The translations under genes and the position numbers were made by a program. The notes beneath the pieces are model-generated. The model ran no database searches and was not told the origin of the DNA. It saw only the letters and a program-made list of their open reading frames with translations. This document shows, in pieces, positions 24,331 to 36,519 of a stretch of 64,000 nucleotides of DNA; the first letter of the stretch is position 1, and each line of letters starts with the position of its first letter. This stretch comes from Marsupella aquatica (Eukaryota; Marchantiophyta). The stretch covers positions 1,550,001-1,614,000 of the forward strand of contig OZ316896.1 in assembly GCA_973895155.1 (NCBI GenBank). Reading direction: 5' to 3'.

Positions 24331-24711
24331 TAACTTGCCATTCCATGGAGCTTAATTTTAGGCCTTATGAGCAATGTTTCAGCCTTAAGTATTGCACCAA
24401 AGAACTTACAAGGGGGTCTAGAATAGCAGCAAAATATTCATTCTCCAATTTGTGAGATACATTACAGTGAACCGTGTATAAGTGCAGTGTGGATAAGTAC
24501 ATTCCATGGATTAGTGTATGCCAACCATGTCATCCCCTTATATTACAAGGATTTTCTTTGTAAATGCAACAAAAAATGCAATTTGCATAAGTGCAGGATC
24601 AACCATTACTTAAAAAGCAAAATACCAACACTACATGACGAATACATAGCATTTCTTATCTATAGGTACGCATGCATTTATAACATTATTGCAGTGCATA
24701 TATTAGAAACA

Positions 24712-24890
24712 TTTATTACGGACCCCACTAGAGGTCCCTTCCAGAATTCCTGGCACCACAATGTGCCACGTCAACAACAACCGCAACAAACAAGACTCTT
24801 CAATTTTGTGAATCAAACTTATAATATTCATTCGTGTTTGTGTCAATTTGGGTGTAAATTTTGGGACGCCATGCCATAAAAAGAAAAGTA
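24712..24890. repeat. Dispersed repeat, inverted partner of 1858-2150
   Basis: ACGGACCCCACTAGAGGTCC through TTCATTCGTGTTTGTGTC to GGGACGCCATGCC is the diverged inverted copy of the stretch at 1.86-2.15 kb. Confidence 0.55.
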
Positions 24891-26088
24891 AAAAATTGAA
24901 AATACAAAGAGCAAAACAATTAAAACCGTCACTATGTAACCGTTTTAGTTACATTTCCAATTTTAAAACTTCAATTCAAAGATTTATAAAAAGTATTTTT
25001 CATATAATAAATAATGGCTAGTAACTAACTTGATAACTTACTTGTTAAAGGGTAATTGGCACCTGGAGTAAGATTTTTGGCCCTATGCAATCAAGAGAAA
25101 CTGCTAGCCATGGTCCTAACTTGAGCTTAAGTGATACAATTCATTTGATCAGACATTCATCTAATTGTAAATGAACTTGCCATATATTGAATTGTGACTC
25201 TAGTACCTTGAGAATTTGGTAACATGTAGTGAAAAGGCCTGATTTTGACAATTGCTTGTGATAACCATGTTGTCAATTAGCCAAGGGGTCCACGAACTAA
25301 TTGAGAAGTACAACAAATAAGGACATAAAGCAGTTTCATGCTCTTATCTAGTTCAAATGTGCCATATGAGGGGTTGGGGTATGAGAAGTCCCATGTGTGT
25401 GACCACAATAGAGCAGTAAAGTGCATAAATGATTTCCCATGCACTTATTACATAGTGACCATATATATATGCACTTATTAAATAGTGACCATGCACTTAT
25501 GGAGAGCATATTTAAGGATGTCCCGTGCACCTATAAAGAACTATGGGTTTAGGGTTTTCCCTGAATGAGCTTAACAATAGGAGGTGTGTGCAACACCTTT
25601 TATTGGCAAGTGCTCCACAAAAGGTGGAGTGTGTCCCCTTTCTTATATCTTATAATGAATAGTGAGACATGGAATGAGACTTTTATAGGGGCAGGTGTGT
25701 TTAAGCATAGAGCATAACATTTCGTTTGATAAGGGAGTAATATAGAGCTGTGATACAAAAGCCAGTATCCGGGATAACATACAGCAGCTGCGCCGATGGT
25801 GTCCATCCAGCGCAGAATATTTCCAACGGGAGCACCATTCATTGTTTATAAGGAACACGTAATATTCAAACCTTCTTTAAGTAAATCGATCAGAAGATTT
25901 ACACTCAAAAACTTAGAAATTAACATGTGGAGCTCCTCGAAATAGGAAAAATGCGCTGACTTGTAAATTCGAGATATTAATGTCAAAGAACCCAATCTAA
26001 TATCCACGTTTCAAAGCAACTGTATATGGGCTCGATGTGTGTTTGTGACAGTGACATTTATTATCTTCAGGGTTTCAGCTATCTAATC

Positions 26089-27264
26089 TTAAGGTGCATC
26101 GTACTTTAGAGCAGCATCGCTTAAAATCTTGGTAACGTCCTCTGTTCCACTGAAAAACAAGCTGTGGTCGGCATCAATCTCGTATGCTTCACTGGGCGGA
26201 TTGAGTTTCACAATTATACGACCGCTTGCAGCACTAATTGCCCTGTCGTGCAGTGCATTCACATGAATCCTTGGGACAGTTCCGTAGTTCTCCTCTGTGG
26301 TAGCGATTGGTTCATAGAAAGGTATAAAATTCGGGAATTTTTTCAGACGGTGCAGAGCGAAGGAAAAATCCTGCACATGCGAGAATCCTAGTTTAGTGAA
26401 TAGTTCATGAGTTATCACCTTGAAGATTTCACAATGCTGCTAAAGACTGGAGCGTCTAAAAACAAGTGGTTCAAGAGCGTACGTACCTCATCAGAACATT
26501 TGTTGTAGAAAGTTTTTTTAATCCTTTCAAATGGGAATTCCATGGACGTAATTGGACCCCCTTCGACTTTGGAATGGAGGAGCAGCTCTGGGTTGTCAGT
26601 TTGAGGCATAAACTCTGGATCGGTAGCCTACAGCACAAGGGGTCGATTATTACCTAAGAATTAGCGTGAATCGCTCTCAAGTAGCATGTGTCTCTTTTCA
26701 CAATACCTTTTTTCAACAACGGATCAAAGCACCTGATCCCCTAACCAGTCATTTCAGCGTACGTCGACTTCGCATCATGGTCTGTCAACATGGCCATAGG
26801 AATGATAAACTTACCCCAAGTACAAGGTAATCAATTCCATTTTTAGGCATGTAAGCTGCAACATAGATTGCAACTGAGATCTTCTTTGCAAACAGCTCGG
26901 AGAAGAGTGCTGCAGTCATTTCTCCAAGACTGTGGCCCACTAGAATCACCTGCCAGCCAATCCCACCAATACATAAGAATTAGAAGTAAGAAAGCATGAC
27001 AACAAATGCGAACATCTACACAAATGATTCACCTCATTTTCATTTCCGTGCTCGCTCACCTTCTCATCCTCCGCTAGAGACTTGAAAACATACTCCAGTG
27101 GTCGACAGTATTCTTCCAAAGAAGTGTTGTCTCCCGCGCTAGCCAAGTCTACAGCTGTCACACGATGCCCTGCTTTCTCCAGAGCGGCGGCGATTTTAAT
27201 CCAACACCAAAGCACCATGACCGATTCCGTGTACAAGCACAAAGTGAGACTGCTTGAACCCCAT
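26089..27264 (-). pseudogene. MES-like alpha/beta hydrolase copy A, frameshifted
   Basis: Four exons correspond to the intact copies B and C: 27060-27264, 26815-26949, 26487-26627 and 26089-26370. Exon 1 starts MGFKQSHFVLVHG as in B, but an extra A in the run at 27209-27211 (plus strand) shifts the frame right after GIGHGA, before the position of the conserved WCW. It also lacks 21 nt (the EVADDIT segment of copy B) in frame. The remaining exons are open, with nucleophile motif GHSLGE, IHVNALHD and DADHS. Without the shift it would be an esterase of about 254 aa. A sequencing error at the A-run is the main alternative to a true pseudogene. Confidence 0.8.
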
Positions 27265-27733
27265 CAATTCAATCGTAGTCTGAATTGGCTCTTTAACTTG
27301 TTGGTTACCTGTAAGAACAAACATTGTTTCTAGAAGACGTAAAAACCAGTTCTCGGTGTGTCAAAATGAAATCGCAGTTTGGAGTCGCAGGTAAATGATT
27401 TCCACAGAGTTTAAGGTGTGCAATTCTCCTATGCAGGCCCATCTACTCTACAGACATTCTTGTGGCTTTGAAATGCTCAGTAGTGGCCATGAGCCCCGAC
27501 ATACCATACTATTATTGAGATTCTTGCGATTTCTTTTCCTTACCTTTCTCTCGAGGTGGCCACTGCAAGGATGGTTGCTGAATCAGGGCAGCCAGAACCG
27601 GGACTGTCAATGAACTCACGCGGTAACCTGGATGTGTTTCGACCATAGTAAGAGAGTAAAGGCCGAGGCTAATCCAACTACAATGTTATAACATATGGAA
27701 AATTTATGTTTAGAGATTGCATCCACTCGCGCA

Positions 27734-27742
27734 TTTATATAA
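27734..27742 (-). promoter_or_regulatory. Candidate TATA box of MES copy A
   Basis: On the minus strand TATATAAAT lies in a block (27.72-27.83 kb) that is conserved at the same place upstream of copy B. It is about 470 bp upstream of the start codon, with a 5' UTR intron in between (donor in GAGAGAAAG-GTAAGG near 27.54 kb, acceptor TTCTTACAG near 27.31 kb). Confidence 0.45.
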
Positions 27743-28023
27743 CTAACGCGAGAAAAGCGGATCGCAATAAGCTCTCTGTCGAATGTATGTAGCTGACCGT
27801 GTCCTCAGTGTCCCGCACGAAACAACCTCGTTGCGAAGGAAGATTATATTGTACTTCAAATCGATCTCAAGCCCTACTAATTATATCAATGATTTAGTGA
27901 ATAGTTCAATGTGGTTACTCTGCGATCCACGAAGCATGACGCTCACCTTACCCAACTTAACCCTTCACGACGATCGGCGTCAGCCGTCAACCCTCAGAGA
28001 GAATTCGAACAGTGAATCCCCGA

Positions 28024-28130
28024 AGGAACATTCCTGCATTAGAGCAATCACCCCGCTGTTGTTCAGTCAGCACGTAAGGCGGCGCAGGTAAACAGAGTCT
28101 ACGCCATGCGCACAGTCATCCCTCGCTGAC
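28024..28130. repeat. Distal upstream block of the MES duplication unit (A)
   Basis: GAGGAACATTCCTGC ... AGAGCAATCACCCCGCTGTT ... CATGCGCACAGTCAT is repeated at 34574-34681 upstream of copy B with few changes. This shows that the duplicated segment reaches about 0.9 kb beyond the start codon in copy A. Confidence 0.75.
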
Positions 28131-28654
28131 CGTCTCCTCTTACATGTAACTTATACAGACAGTCAGGTCAGTTACACTACGTCTAATAGGAGGGCAAGTC
28201 TTCGATTGCAGAACACTTTCCTCCGTAGCAAAAGAGGACCAAGTTATTTTTAAGGGCCACACATAGTAGAATGTACTTTTTACTTAGTACAAGTTGAACT
28301 CCCTTCGGGTATCCAATACATCCTTCTTCCCTTCCTGACCAGCTGAAGTTCACTGCGAATGCCTTGAAGAAGGTGCAGCCTTAGGGAAGGCCCGAAGGGC
28401 TATGAGTCCCAGGAGGAGCAACGCAGCTGAGGTTGTCTCTATGCTTCTTCGACATCCAGCCATGATAGGTTTGTGTACACGATCCCTTTCGTAGCTCCTC
28501 AATGCGTCCCCTTGGTGTAAATCGTGTGGTCCTGTACAGAGGGGAAAAATTCTAGATTCTGGCAGAGTTCTCATGATAATTCTGAACTGTTCACGAGGAT
28601 TCCTTCCACTGCTTGCTTCGACTGCCAACAACAAATGGTGAAACCTAATATCTC

Positions 28655-28720
28655 AACCTTGTGTTCTAACGCAGCATGGATCTCAAAGGAATCCTAGGCA
28701 GTCCGGAATCTTAATTTAGA
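28655..28720. repeat. Dispersed repeat family member 2
   Basis: TGTTCTAACGCAGCATGGATCTCAAAGGAATCCTAGGCAGTCCGGAAT matches the right-hand end of the window (63917-64000) and, more weakly, 23930-24000. The span 28140-30600 shows no gene I can support; a run of short open frames at 29.1-29.6 kb lacks recognisable domains. Confidence 0.65.
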
Positions 28721-30639
28721 GAAGCTTCGAGTTTTAAACTCAGTTGAGAAGCCACAAAATCCGGCCACGCATTGCAAGGTTGGATTCCATCAAAATTCAA
28801 TATAATATGATGACTTCCCAAGGATTTTCTGCATGTCTTTTCGCTTCTACCCCTTGGACGATGAACTCACCAACCGACCCCCGCAATCCAATAGAACCAG
28901 AGGTCCCGATCAGTCGCTGTAACATTTCGATGGAGGGAGGGTTTGATGCGGAAAGGCAATCGATTTCAATTTAAATGTCTAGGAAACAATGCGGTACGTA
29001 CCTGGGGGAGTACACAAAGTCTTCTGAAGAGTAGAAAGTCCAGCCGGAGAATCGAGGGAACAACAATCGACCCAGGACTAGCAGCAAGGTACTCTGCGAA
29101 ATTCAAAAGCAGAGCTCTGGGAGCCAGATACTACAAAGAGTGGATCAGCAGTACAAGGTCGTAACTGAGCTGTGCTACAGACGGTGGTGGGAAGTCCTCG
29201 AAAGCGAGGTTGTGCAGGCGGAGTCCGGTAAGAAATGTTCTCATCCAGAGCTTTCTTCCCGCTGGTCTCGAAGTGGTTAGGATTCGGCTCAATGGCGTCA
29301 TGATGCAGGTTTGGGTTATGAGAAAGGAAGACATTTCTGATGAGCCAGAGGTCGTCATCACCGGCCCCGGGTGCTCAGGTGGGGGCAGGCAGTGAGATGG
29401 CAGAGTTCTCGTCACATACGGTCTACTGGCCCCCCCTTGGGATTGGACGAGCGAACGGAATGCCGGTAATATGCCTCTGCGTATGCGAGTCCCGAAGAGA
29501 GTTGGATTTCACATCACCTCAGCCATTGCAGAACGCTACAGGTATCGTACGTACGTTCCTAACATCTCCGTCATAGACAAAATTTTGACAGGCTTTCCTG
29601 TCAAAGACATCATGGGGTTGTGTGAATTGTGAACCAGAGCTTTCTAACAGTTCAGAAATTAAGATCTCAATTTCGACTTGAACATTTGCTACAAGAGTAC
29701 TCCACAGTCTCTGTCATCGTCTTGTAGAATGTTTTAATTTATTCAGGAGATACTTTTCATGAAACAGTAAAAAACTCAGAACTAGTGCAAAGCCCATACC
29801 GCACAGTCTGGATTGATCGGATCAAATCCCACAGGGCAAGGAGGACAGGATTTACATCAATCAATCTCTTGTTTTCTCCCTCTTATTTGGTCTCCTGTCT
29901 TTGGGATCGTATCTTTCCAGAGGCGCCGTTTGTGATATATTTCGAGATTCTGCTAGTCTGGGTTCCGCTAATCTGGTTTCTTCTTTGAGATTCTGCTAAT
30001 CTGGTTTTGGGTTTTCTAGTAGTGGGCATATCTGTGGTATCTTTTCTTGGATGGGAATCGTAGTAGGTGCGATCACTTTTAAGTTCAGATTTTGGTCCTA
30101 TGAGATTGCGCACCATTATTTAATTAGCGGCGCCTGCTAGTCAACTGGGCATCATGTCCACCCCCCTCCATTGAAACCTGTTACCTGTAGGCGAAGAGAA
30201 TCCTACTGTAGTAGGTGGGATCACTGTTAAGTTATTAGTGACCGTCCTATTTGGTTTACTCCGAATTTTTTACCATGTTTTTCATTTTGTTGGCCTTATT
30301 GCTTTGTAGGACTTGCAAACTTATTTGGCTCTCTGGTCTTTTAGGGGTTTGTTCCTTGTCATCTTCGTTTTAGTGGGTTTTCTTACCTTTGGAATCCTGT
30401 CTCTTGGTTCGACTAATTTTGTTCTCTGGCAGCCATTTTGTTAAATTGTTTAACATGGATAGCAATGTTTAACCAGATCAGCCTGGCTGATTATTTCAAC
30501 AGATCCAGTCCAGAAAGCGTCAGGTTTTCACTGTCGGACATGACAAATGACAACTTGTCGGCTCAAAAATGTGTCATTTGTCAGATATTCCTCTATATTT
30601 GTCAGATATTCCTCTATATTCCCCAGCTGGGACCGATCT

Positions 30640-30895
30640 CCCGACCCGACCCCATGACCCGACCTCCCAAACCCCCAACCTCCCAAACCCCCGACCCCCC
30701 CGACTGACCACCCCCCCCCGGCCCCCCCCCCGACCGACCCCTTTTGACCCTACCCCCTCGACCCTGCCCAACCCGACCAACACCCCAACTCCCCCGACTG
30801 ACCCCCCAACCTGACCCGACCTCGACCGACCCCCGGATCCAACCCGACCAAGCCCCCCAGGCCGACCCAACCCTCACCTGACCCGACCCCTTTAC
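30640..30895 (+). repeat. C-rich low-complexity tract (CCCGACC-type)
   Basis: About 250 bp consist almost wholly of C with spaced GA, TGA or AA: CCCGACC, CCCCCGAC, CCAACCCGACC. The minus strand is G-rich with many runs of 3-10 G. The long open frames on both strands follow from the composition and are not genes. A duplicated phrase (TTTGTCAGATATTCCTCTATA, twice at 30.58-30.62 kb) borders it on the left. Confidence 0.85.
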
Positions 30896-31499
30896 CCGGC
30901 CGGGATCGATTGGGGCAACATCTGTCGGATGTCGGACCCCAATGCCCCTATTTGTCGGACAAGTCCAAACCCGGAGAAAGCGTCTGCACCATGAGTTTCA
31001 CTCATAATGAGTGTATCCATCTTGGAAATCATTAGCCCCAGCGAGTCTGCTATAATGGAAACAACCATCACCAGCAAAACAATCTAATCTAAGCACTGTA
31101 GTACGTCTAGTTATATCTGTTGTTTACCAAATCCCATTATGGCTGGACGTTGCTCTAGCCCCTTGATTTTTTACAAACCATGAGATGGGCTCCAGGGGCC
31201 TAAAAGTGCCACTGTGCACATGCTCCCTGCCCAAGTGTCATGGGTAATTGTAATGTGAGACCAAACAGTAATTGTTTTTCTCGCACGAGCAAAAAAATTC
31301 TTGCATGATCCCTATTTTTCTATATCCAACTGTCTCGCTACCAACTACCTAGTTGGTAACATCCTTTTTGGGGACTCCCCTTTTTGCTAGGGAGCTCGCT
31401 AGTCATCTGGAGTCTTTTAAAAAACACAAAAAATATAAAAGGCACCAAAAAGCAAATGAAATTTGAAACCATTAGTTTCTGGCTAATAACATTCTCCTC

Positions 31500-31775
31500 C
31501 TATCAAATTCTCCTGTTTCCTCACAACATAGAATACCTCAAGTGTTTCCTCACAACATAGAATACCTCAAATGTCATGTTTCCTGCCCGACTCCCTAAAG
31601 CTTGCATACTCCTTGAAATCTACAGTAGTTCTCAAATTCTCCTGTTTCCTCACAACATAGAATACCTCAACTGTCATGTTTGTTTCCTCACAACATAGAA
31701 TACCTCAACTGTCATGTTCCCTGCCTGACTCCCTAAAGCTTGCATACTCCTTGAAATCTACAGTAGTTCTCAAAG
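31500..31775 (+). repeat. Tandem/direct duplication of an ~125-bp unit
   Basis: The block TCAAATTCTCCTGTTTCC-TCACAACATAGAATACCTCAA ... CCCTAAAGCTTGCATACTCC-TTGAAATCTACAGTAGTTCTCAAA is present twice in a row. The internal phrase TTTCCTCACAACATAGAATACC is itself doubled in each copy. I see no gene in 30.9-32.2 kb. Confidence 0.8.
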
Positions 31776-32260
31776 GCTGTCTCCCTGTAGCGTCCGAGTA
31801 CCTAACCATCTGGGTATCCTCGTCTTGTCTTTCGGAAGACCTGTATGTTTAGGTGGTCATGAACTTTGGGTTCAACAATCGTTCTCGTAGTCCTTTTAAA
31901 TTCAGTTACCAAACTGTGGTCAAGTTAAGTTGAGTTCAAACATACGTGTCAACTACACGGACATGTCAGTCGAGTCTGCTGACAGTAGTTTGGGAGTCGG
32001 ATTCAATATGCAAACCTTCTTCAAAATCGAACAATAGATTATGGATCAATTAGTCAATTACACTCAGAAACTAAGAAAAGAGCATCTAGAGCTCCTCAAT
32101 AGAGTAAGATTGCGCCGACTTCTTGTTCTGTATTCTGTTGGGTAATTGCCTCTAGAAATTAATGCCAAAGAACCCAATGTAACATCGTCATTCACGGAGC
32201 TATATATGGGCTCGATGTGTGTTTGTGACAGAGTGGCACTAATTATCTCGAGGGTTCCAT

Positions 32261-33517
32261 CTAATCTTGAGGTGCATCGTACTTGACGGCAGCATCGCTT
32301 AAAATCTTGATAACATCCTCTGCTCCACTGAAAAACAAGCTGTGGTCGGCATCAATCTCGTAAGCTTCATCGGGCGGATTGAGTTTCACAATTATACGAC
32401 CGCTTGCTGTACTAATTACCTTGTCGTGCAGTGCATTCACATGAATCCTTGGGACAGTTCCGTAGTTTTCCTCTGTGGTAGCGATTGGTTGAAAGAAAGG
32501 TGTCAAACTCGGGAATTTCTTTATACGGGGCAGAGCGAAGGCAGAATCCTGCACAGCGAGAATCCCAGATTAGTGGATAGTTCATGAGGATAACCTAACT
32601 TGAAGATTTCCCAGTGCTAAAGACTGGAGCGTCTAAAACAAAAGGTTCAAGAGCGTATGTACCTCATCAGAACATTTGTTGTAGAAAGATTTCTTCAACC
32701 TTTCAACTGGGAATTCCATGGATGTAATTGGACCCCCGTCGACTTTGGAATAGAGGAGCACCTCTGAGTTGTCAGTTTGTGGCATGAACTCTGGATCGGT
32801 AGTCTGCCATTCGAAGACGCACAAGGGGACTATTACTAAATTAAAAAATAGCGGGAATCTCACATAGCAGGTGTGTCTTCCTTTTCACAATACCATTCTT
32901 CAACAACCGATCAAAGCACCTGATCCTTTTTTTTTCACCATACCATTCTTCAACAACGGATCAAAGCACCCGATCCCCTACCCAATCATGTCAACGTCGC
33001 CTCCAAATCCTTGTCTGTCAACATAGTAATGGGATTGATAAACTTACCCTAATTAGAATGTAATTAATTCCATTTTTAGGCATGAAAGCTGCAACGTAGA
33101 TTGCAACTGAGATTTTCTTTGAAAACAGCTCGGAGAAGAGTCCGACAACCATTCCTCCAAGACTGTGGCCCACTAGAATCACCTGCCAGTCAATCCCTCC
33201 AACAGATATGAATAAGAGGTAAGAAAGCATCACAACAAATGCAAACATAGACACAAATGCTCCGCCTCATTTGCATTTCCATAGTCGCTCACCTTCTCAT
33301 CCTCCGGTAAAGACTTGAAAAAGTCCTCTAGTGGTCGACTGTATTCTTCAATAGAAGTGATATCATCCGCGACTTCCGTGTTGTCTCCCGCGCTAGCCAA
33401 GTCTACAGCTGTCACTCGGTGACCTGCTTTCTCCAGAGCGGCGGCGATCTTAACCCAACACCAAGCACCATGACCGGCTCCGTGTACAAGCACAAAGTGA
33501 GATTGCTTGAACCCCAT
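32261..33517 (-). CDS. MES-like alpha/beta hydrolase copy B, four coding exons, 262 aa
   Basis: Exons 33293-33517, 33048-33182, 32663-32803 and 32261-32548 are all phase 0 and give 789 nt including the stop. Family: plant methylesterase / hydroxynitrile lyase-like esterases (SABP2 type), which cleave methyl esters of salicylate, jasmonate or auxin; the substrate cannot be read from sequence. The N-terminus has the oxyanion loop VLVHGAGHGAWCW. The nucleophile is Ser82 in GHSLGG, the acid is probably Asp209 in NALHDK, and the base is His236 in DADHS. These positions match SABP2-type enzymes almost exactly. There is no signal peptide, so it is probably cytosolic. A 5' UTR intron (33563-33812, GTAAGC...TTGCAG) precedes the start and is conserved in copies A and C. 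Confidence 0.88.
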
Positions 33518-34012
33518 CAATTTGATCGTGTCTGAATTGGTTGTTCAAGCGGGCCTGATTACCTGCAAGAACAGGCATAATGTCTATAAGACGTGAGCAA
33601 CAGTTCCCAGTGTGCATATCAAATTGATCGAAGTCGCAGCTTGGAGTCCCAACTTACGGAATGAATTCCAAAGAGTTAAGGGTGAGCAATTTTCCTATGC
33701 CTGCCCATCTACTCTACAGATACATTCTTGTGGCTTCAAAATGCTCAGTAGTGACCATTGAGCGCCGAAATCCTGAAAGTTTATTCAGATTCTCGAGATT
33801 TCGTTTGCTTACCTTTCGAATCCGTCGAAGTTGAATTGTGCCAATGCAAGGATGGTTGCTGAATCAGGGCAGCCAGTACCGGGACTGGCAATGAACTGAC
33901 GAGGTAACCTGGATGTGTTTCGAACACAGTAAGAGACTAAAGGCCGACGCCAATTCGGCTACAATCGTACACGATCTACAAAATTTCCGTTTCGGATCGC
34001 CTTCACTCGCGC

Positions 34013-34021
34013 ATTTATATA
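34013..34021 (-). promoter_or_regulatory. Candidate TATA box of MES copy B
   Basis: TATATAAAT on the minus strand lies in the same conserved block as the one upstream of copy A, about 200 bp upstream of the donor of the 5' UTR intron. Copy C has TTAGATAAT at the equivalent position and so lacks the motif. Confidence 0.5.
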
Positions 34022-34194
34022 GCTAACGGGAGAAAAGCGGATCGCACTAAGCTTACTGTTGAATGATGTAGCTGACCGCGTCCTCACTGTCCCGCACAAA
34101 ACAAGCTTGTTGCGAAGGAAGCTTCAACTGTACATCACTACTCTAAAGTATCGACAATTTAGTGAATAGCCTCACTGGTCTCACTGTTGATAGA

Positions 34195-34275
34195 CTGCGC
34201 ATGGAAGTTACACTAGGTCTAAGAGGGGGGCATGGAAGCTACACTAGGTCTAAGGGGGGGAGGGGGGGGGGGGCA
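34195..34275 (+). repeat. Short tandem repeat and G-rich run
   Basis: GGAAGTTACACTAGGTCTAAG is repeated once (GGAAGCTACACTAGGTCTAAG), each copy followed by a run of G; the second run is 7 G, A, then 12 G. It lies within about 390 bp present in copy B but not at the same place in copy A, between the two conserved upstream blocks. Confidence 0.75.
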
Positions 34276-34689
34276 AGTGTGAGCTATTTGCTTGATGGAC
34301 CCTGATCCACCCCTTGAGGTCTATCAACGGTCCAGATCTGAGATCAAAAGGTCCATCAACAGTCCAGATTGGGGAAAAGTATCAAGGGTTGATTAAACAA
34401 ACTTTTTCCAGAAGGGGTCTACTAAGCATATCTCTCGGGCAAGTGTAGTGCTACACATCAAAAAATGACATATACATAGATCTCACTCCATATCATGATA
34501 AACCTAGTTATTTTTAGTAAATTAATGAGTGCAAGTAGTATATTACCACACATTTTGATGGGTGAATACAGACAGAGGAACATTTCTGCGTAGGAGCAAT
34601 CACCCCGCTGTTGTTCAGTCAGCACATAAGGCAGCAGAGGTGAACAGAGTCTAGGCCATGCGCACAGTCATTCCTTGCTGACAAATCCT

Positions 34690-34825
34690 CCTGTCAAAAG
34701 GTGCTATCCAAGGGGTATTTACGTCTTTTTAATTGCTCTGCCAAAGTCCATCAGCCAACTTTGCCAATCCATCCAAGTTTCACAGCTTCCATCCAACTTT
34801 GTCAATCCAGAATGAGACTGCTATA
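34690..34825. repeat. Dispersed repeat shared with 24.24-24.33 kb
   Basis: The AAAGGTGCTATCCAAGGGG opening and the later CCAATCCATCCAAG phrase pair this stretch with 24.24-24.33 kb. The following 34.83-35.45 kb is AT-rich and shows nothing I recognise. Confidence 0.45.
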
Positions 34826-35454
34826 TGGTGAATCCATCTTCCAGTTTTTTGTCTTATTCAAATTTCTTTTCTTGTGTATTTTAATTCAATGTGTCTTACC
34901 AAGGTGCATCCCTTGTATACTTTAGATTTTGAATTTAATCTGGCACCCCTCTAAATTTTTCAATCTTTGATATACTTTTGATGTCCACCTTTTAACAAAG
35001 CTCACAAAAGTTCTAGCCCTTAGTGAAGAAATGATCTAATTAAAGTGCACTCCTCATGTCTTTAAGTTCTACTCATGGTTTCGTATCCTAAATTTAGGTT
35101 TTAATTCATTTGAGTGTCATTACCTAAGATAAGTACATAAGTATCTTTATTGGTGTATAGTATGTGAAGAACCCAATACCATAGACTTAAATTTTTCCTG
35201 TTCATTATTACTTTTTTTTACATGTGTACTTTTATTCTTGTACCTTATCATGTGCACAACTTTTCAATGTCACGCTTCCTAATCAATGTCCTATTTATAT
35301 TTGCCACAAAAAATAGATCACCTGTATTTCACTAAAAAACTTAAACTTTTTGCTAGAGGACAAAATAATTTTTCATGTTCCAGGATGAGTATGCTATATC
35401 AGAGCTAACTTGCCCATCCATCTGAGATTAATTTGTTTCTATATTATACAACAA

Positions 35455-36519
35455 CTAGCCCGATGTCCATGCATTGCACTAAAGATCTTAAGGTGATAAA
35501 ATTAAAGATGTCGAGGTGATAAAAATATGTTAAGGTGATAAAAGATATAGAGGAGAGCAAAGATGTTGAGGAGCAAAAAAATGTTTAGGAGAGAAAAACA
35601 TGTCAAGGTGAAAAAAGATGTTGAGACAAATAAAAACATGTTGAGGTAAGAAAAGATATCGAGGTGAGAAAAGATGTTGAGGTGAGAAAAAATACCAAAA
35701 TGAGAAAAGATGTCAAGGTGAGAAAAAGATGTTGAAGTGATAAAAGATGTCAAGGTGATAAAAGATATCAAGGTGATAAAAAATATCGAGGAGAGAAAAA
35801 GATATTGAAGGGATAAACTTAGATGTCGAGTTGATTGCACAAAAGCTTTTAAGCAAGATAGCTTAGTTTTTAAAATCCATGTTTGATATATATAACCCAT
35901 TGCCCGTGCACTGCACAATTGTCATTACAGTCATTTTATTATTGCAACTATTTCATTGTTGCAATCAATTATCATTCATTTGTGACCATTTCATTATTGT
36001 GGCCATTTTATGTTTGGGGCCTTTGTGTCCTTGGTCAATAATAATGGTTATTGCAAAAAAGAAATTAGGATTTAGTGTTTAATATGTGAGTTGGAAGAAT
36101 TACTTCTTTGAGAGAATAGAAAAAATAAGAAATTTAGTTATCCCCTCAATCGCTTTTTTTCCACTTTCCTATAAATAAGGTCTTTTCAACTCAAAACTCT
36201 ATTTTGTTGTTCTTTTTCTATAAGTTTACTTTACTAGAATGGGGCAAAGATGCGTCCAAAAGTAACGTGGGATCAATCAATTTCCAATCACCTTGATATT
36301 ATAATAGTTTTATGGATTTTATTGCCATAGTCTAGGTGTGGGTAGAAGTGCATCTGTGCCCCAAACTAGGACATTGTTTTTATTGTTCCTTTCACCAGAT
36401 CTCATGGACAGGAATATTTAGGTTTTAAATCCAAGAGTCATAATGAGTTCCCTCCAAAAGTGCATTTTGTAAGCCAACCATAAGGTAAAAAGGCCGGATT
36501 GTAAATTATAGTGAGTAGA
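35455..36519 (-). mobile_element. Non-autonomous Helitron-like element 2
   Basis: Read on the minus strand, the 5' end is TCTACTCACTATAATTTACAATCC preceded by A. The 3' end is GTGCAATGCATGGACATCGGG-CTAG followed by T. After the 5' end, GGAGGGAAC and CTCTTGGATT occur at positions comparable to element 1, so the two belong to one family. The interior near the 3' end (35.48-35.83 kb) is an array of GACATCTTTTATCACCT-type units. No transposition gene is present. Confidence 0.6.
35480..35840 (-). repeat. Degenerate tandem array inside Helitron-like element 2
   Basis: About 18 imperfect 18-22-bp units of (G)ATATC/ACATC-TTTT(A/C)TCACCT on the minus strand. It is the counterpart of the array in element 1. 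Confidence 0.75.

Noticed and set aside
24487-24879. 130-codon plus-strand frame
   Set aside because: Its second half is the dispersed repeat paired with 1.86-2.15 kb; the first half has no protein character.
29131-29576. Overlapping frames on both strands at 29.1-29.6 kb
   Set aside because: No conserved motif, no splice-consistent extension and different frames on both strands of similar length, typical of GC-richer non-coding DNA.
30569-30877. Open frames on both strands of the C-rich tract
   Set aside because: Composition alone (no T/A for stops) explains them; sequence is a simple repeat.
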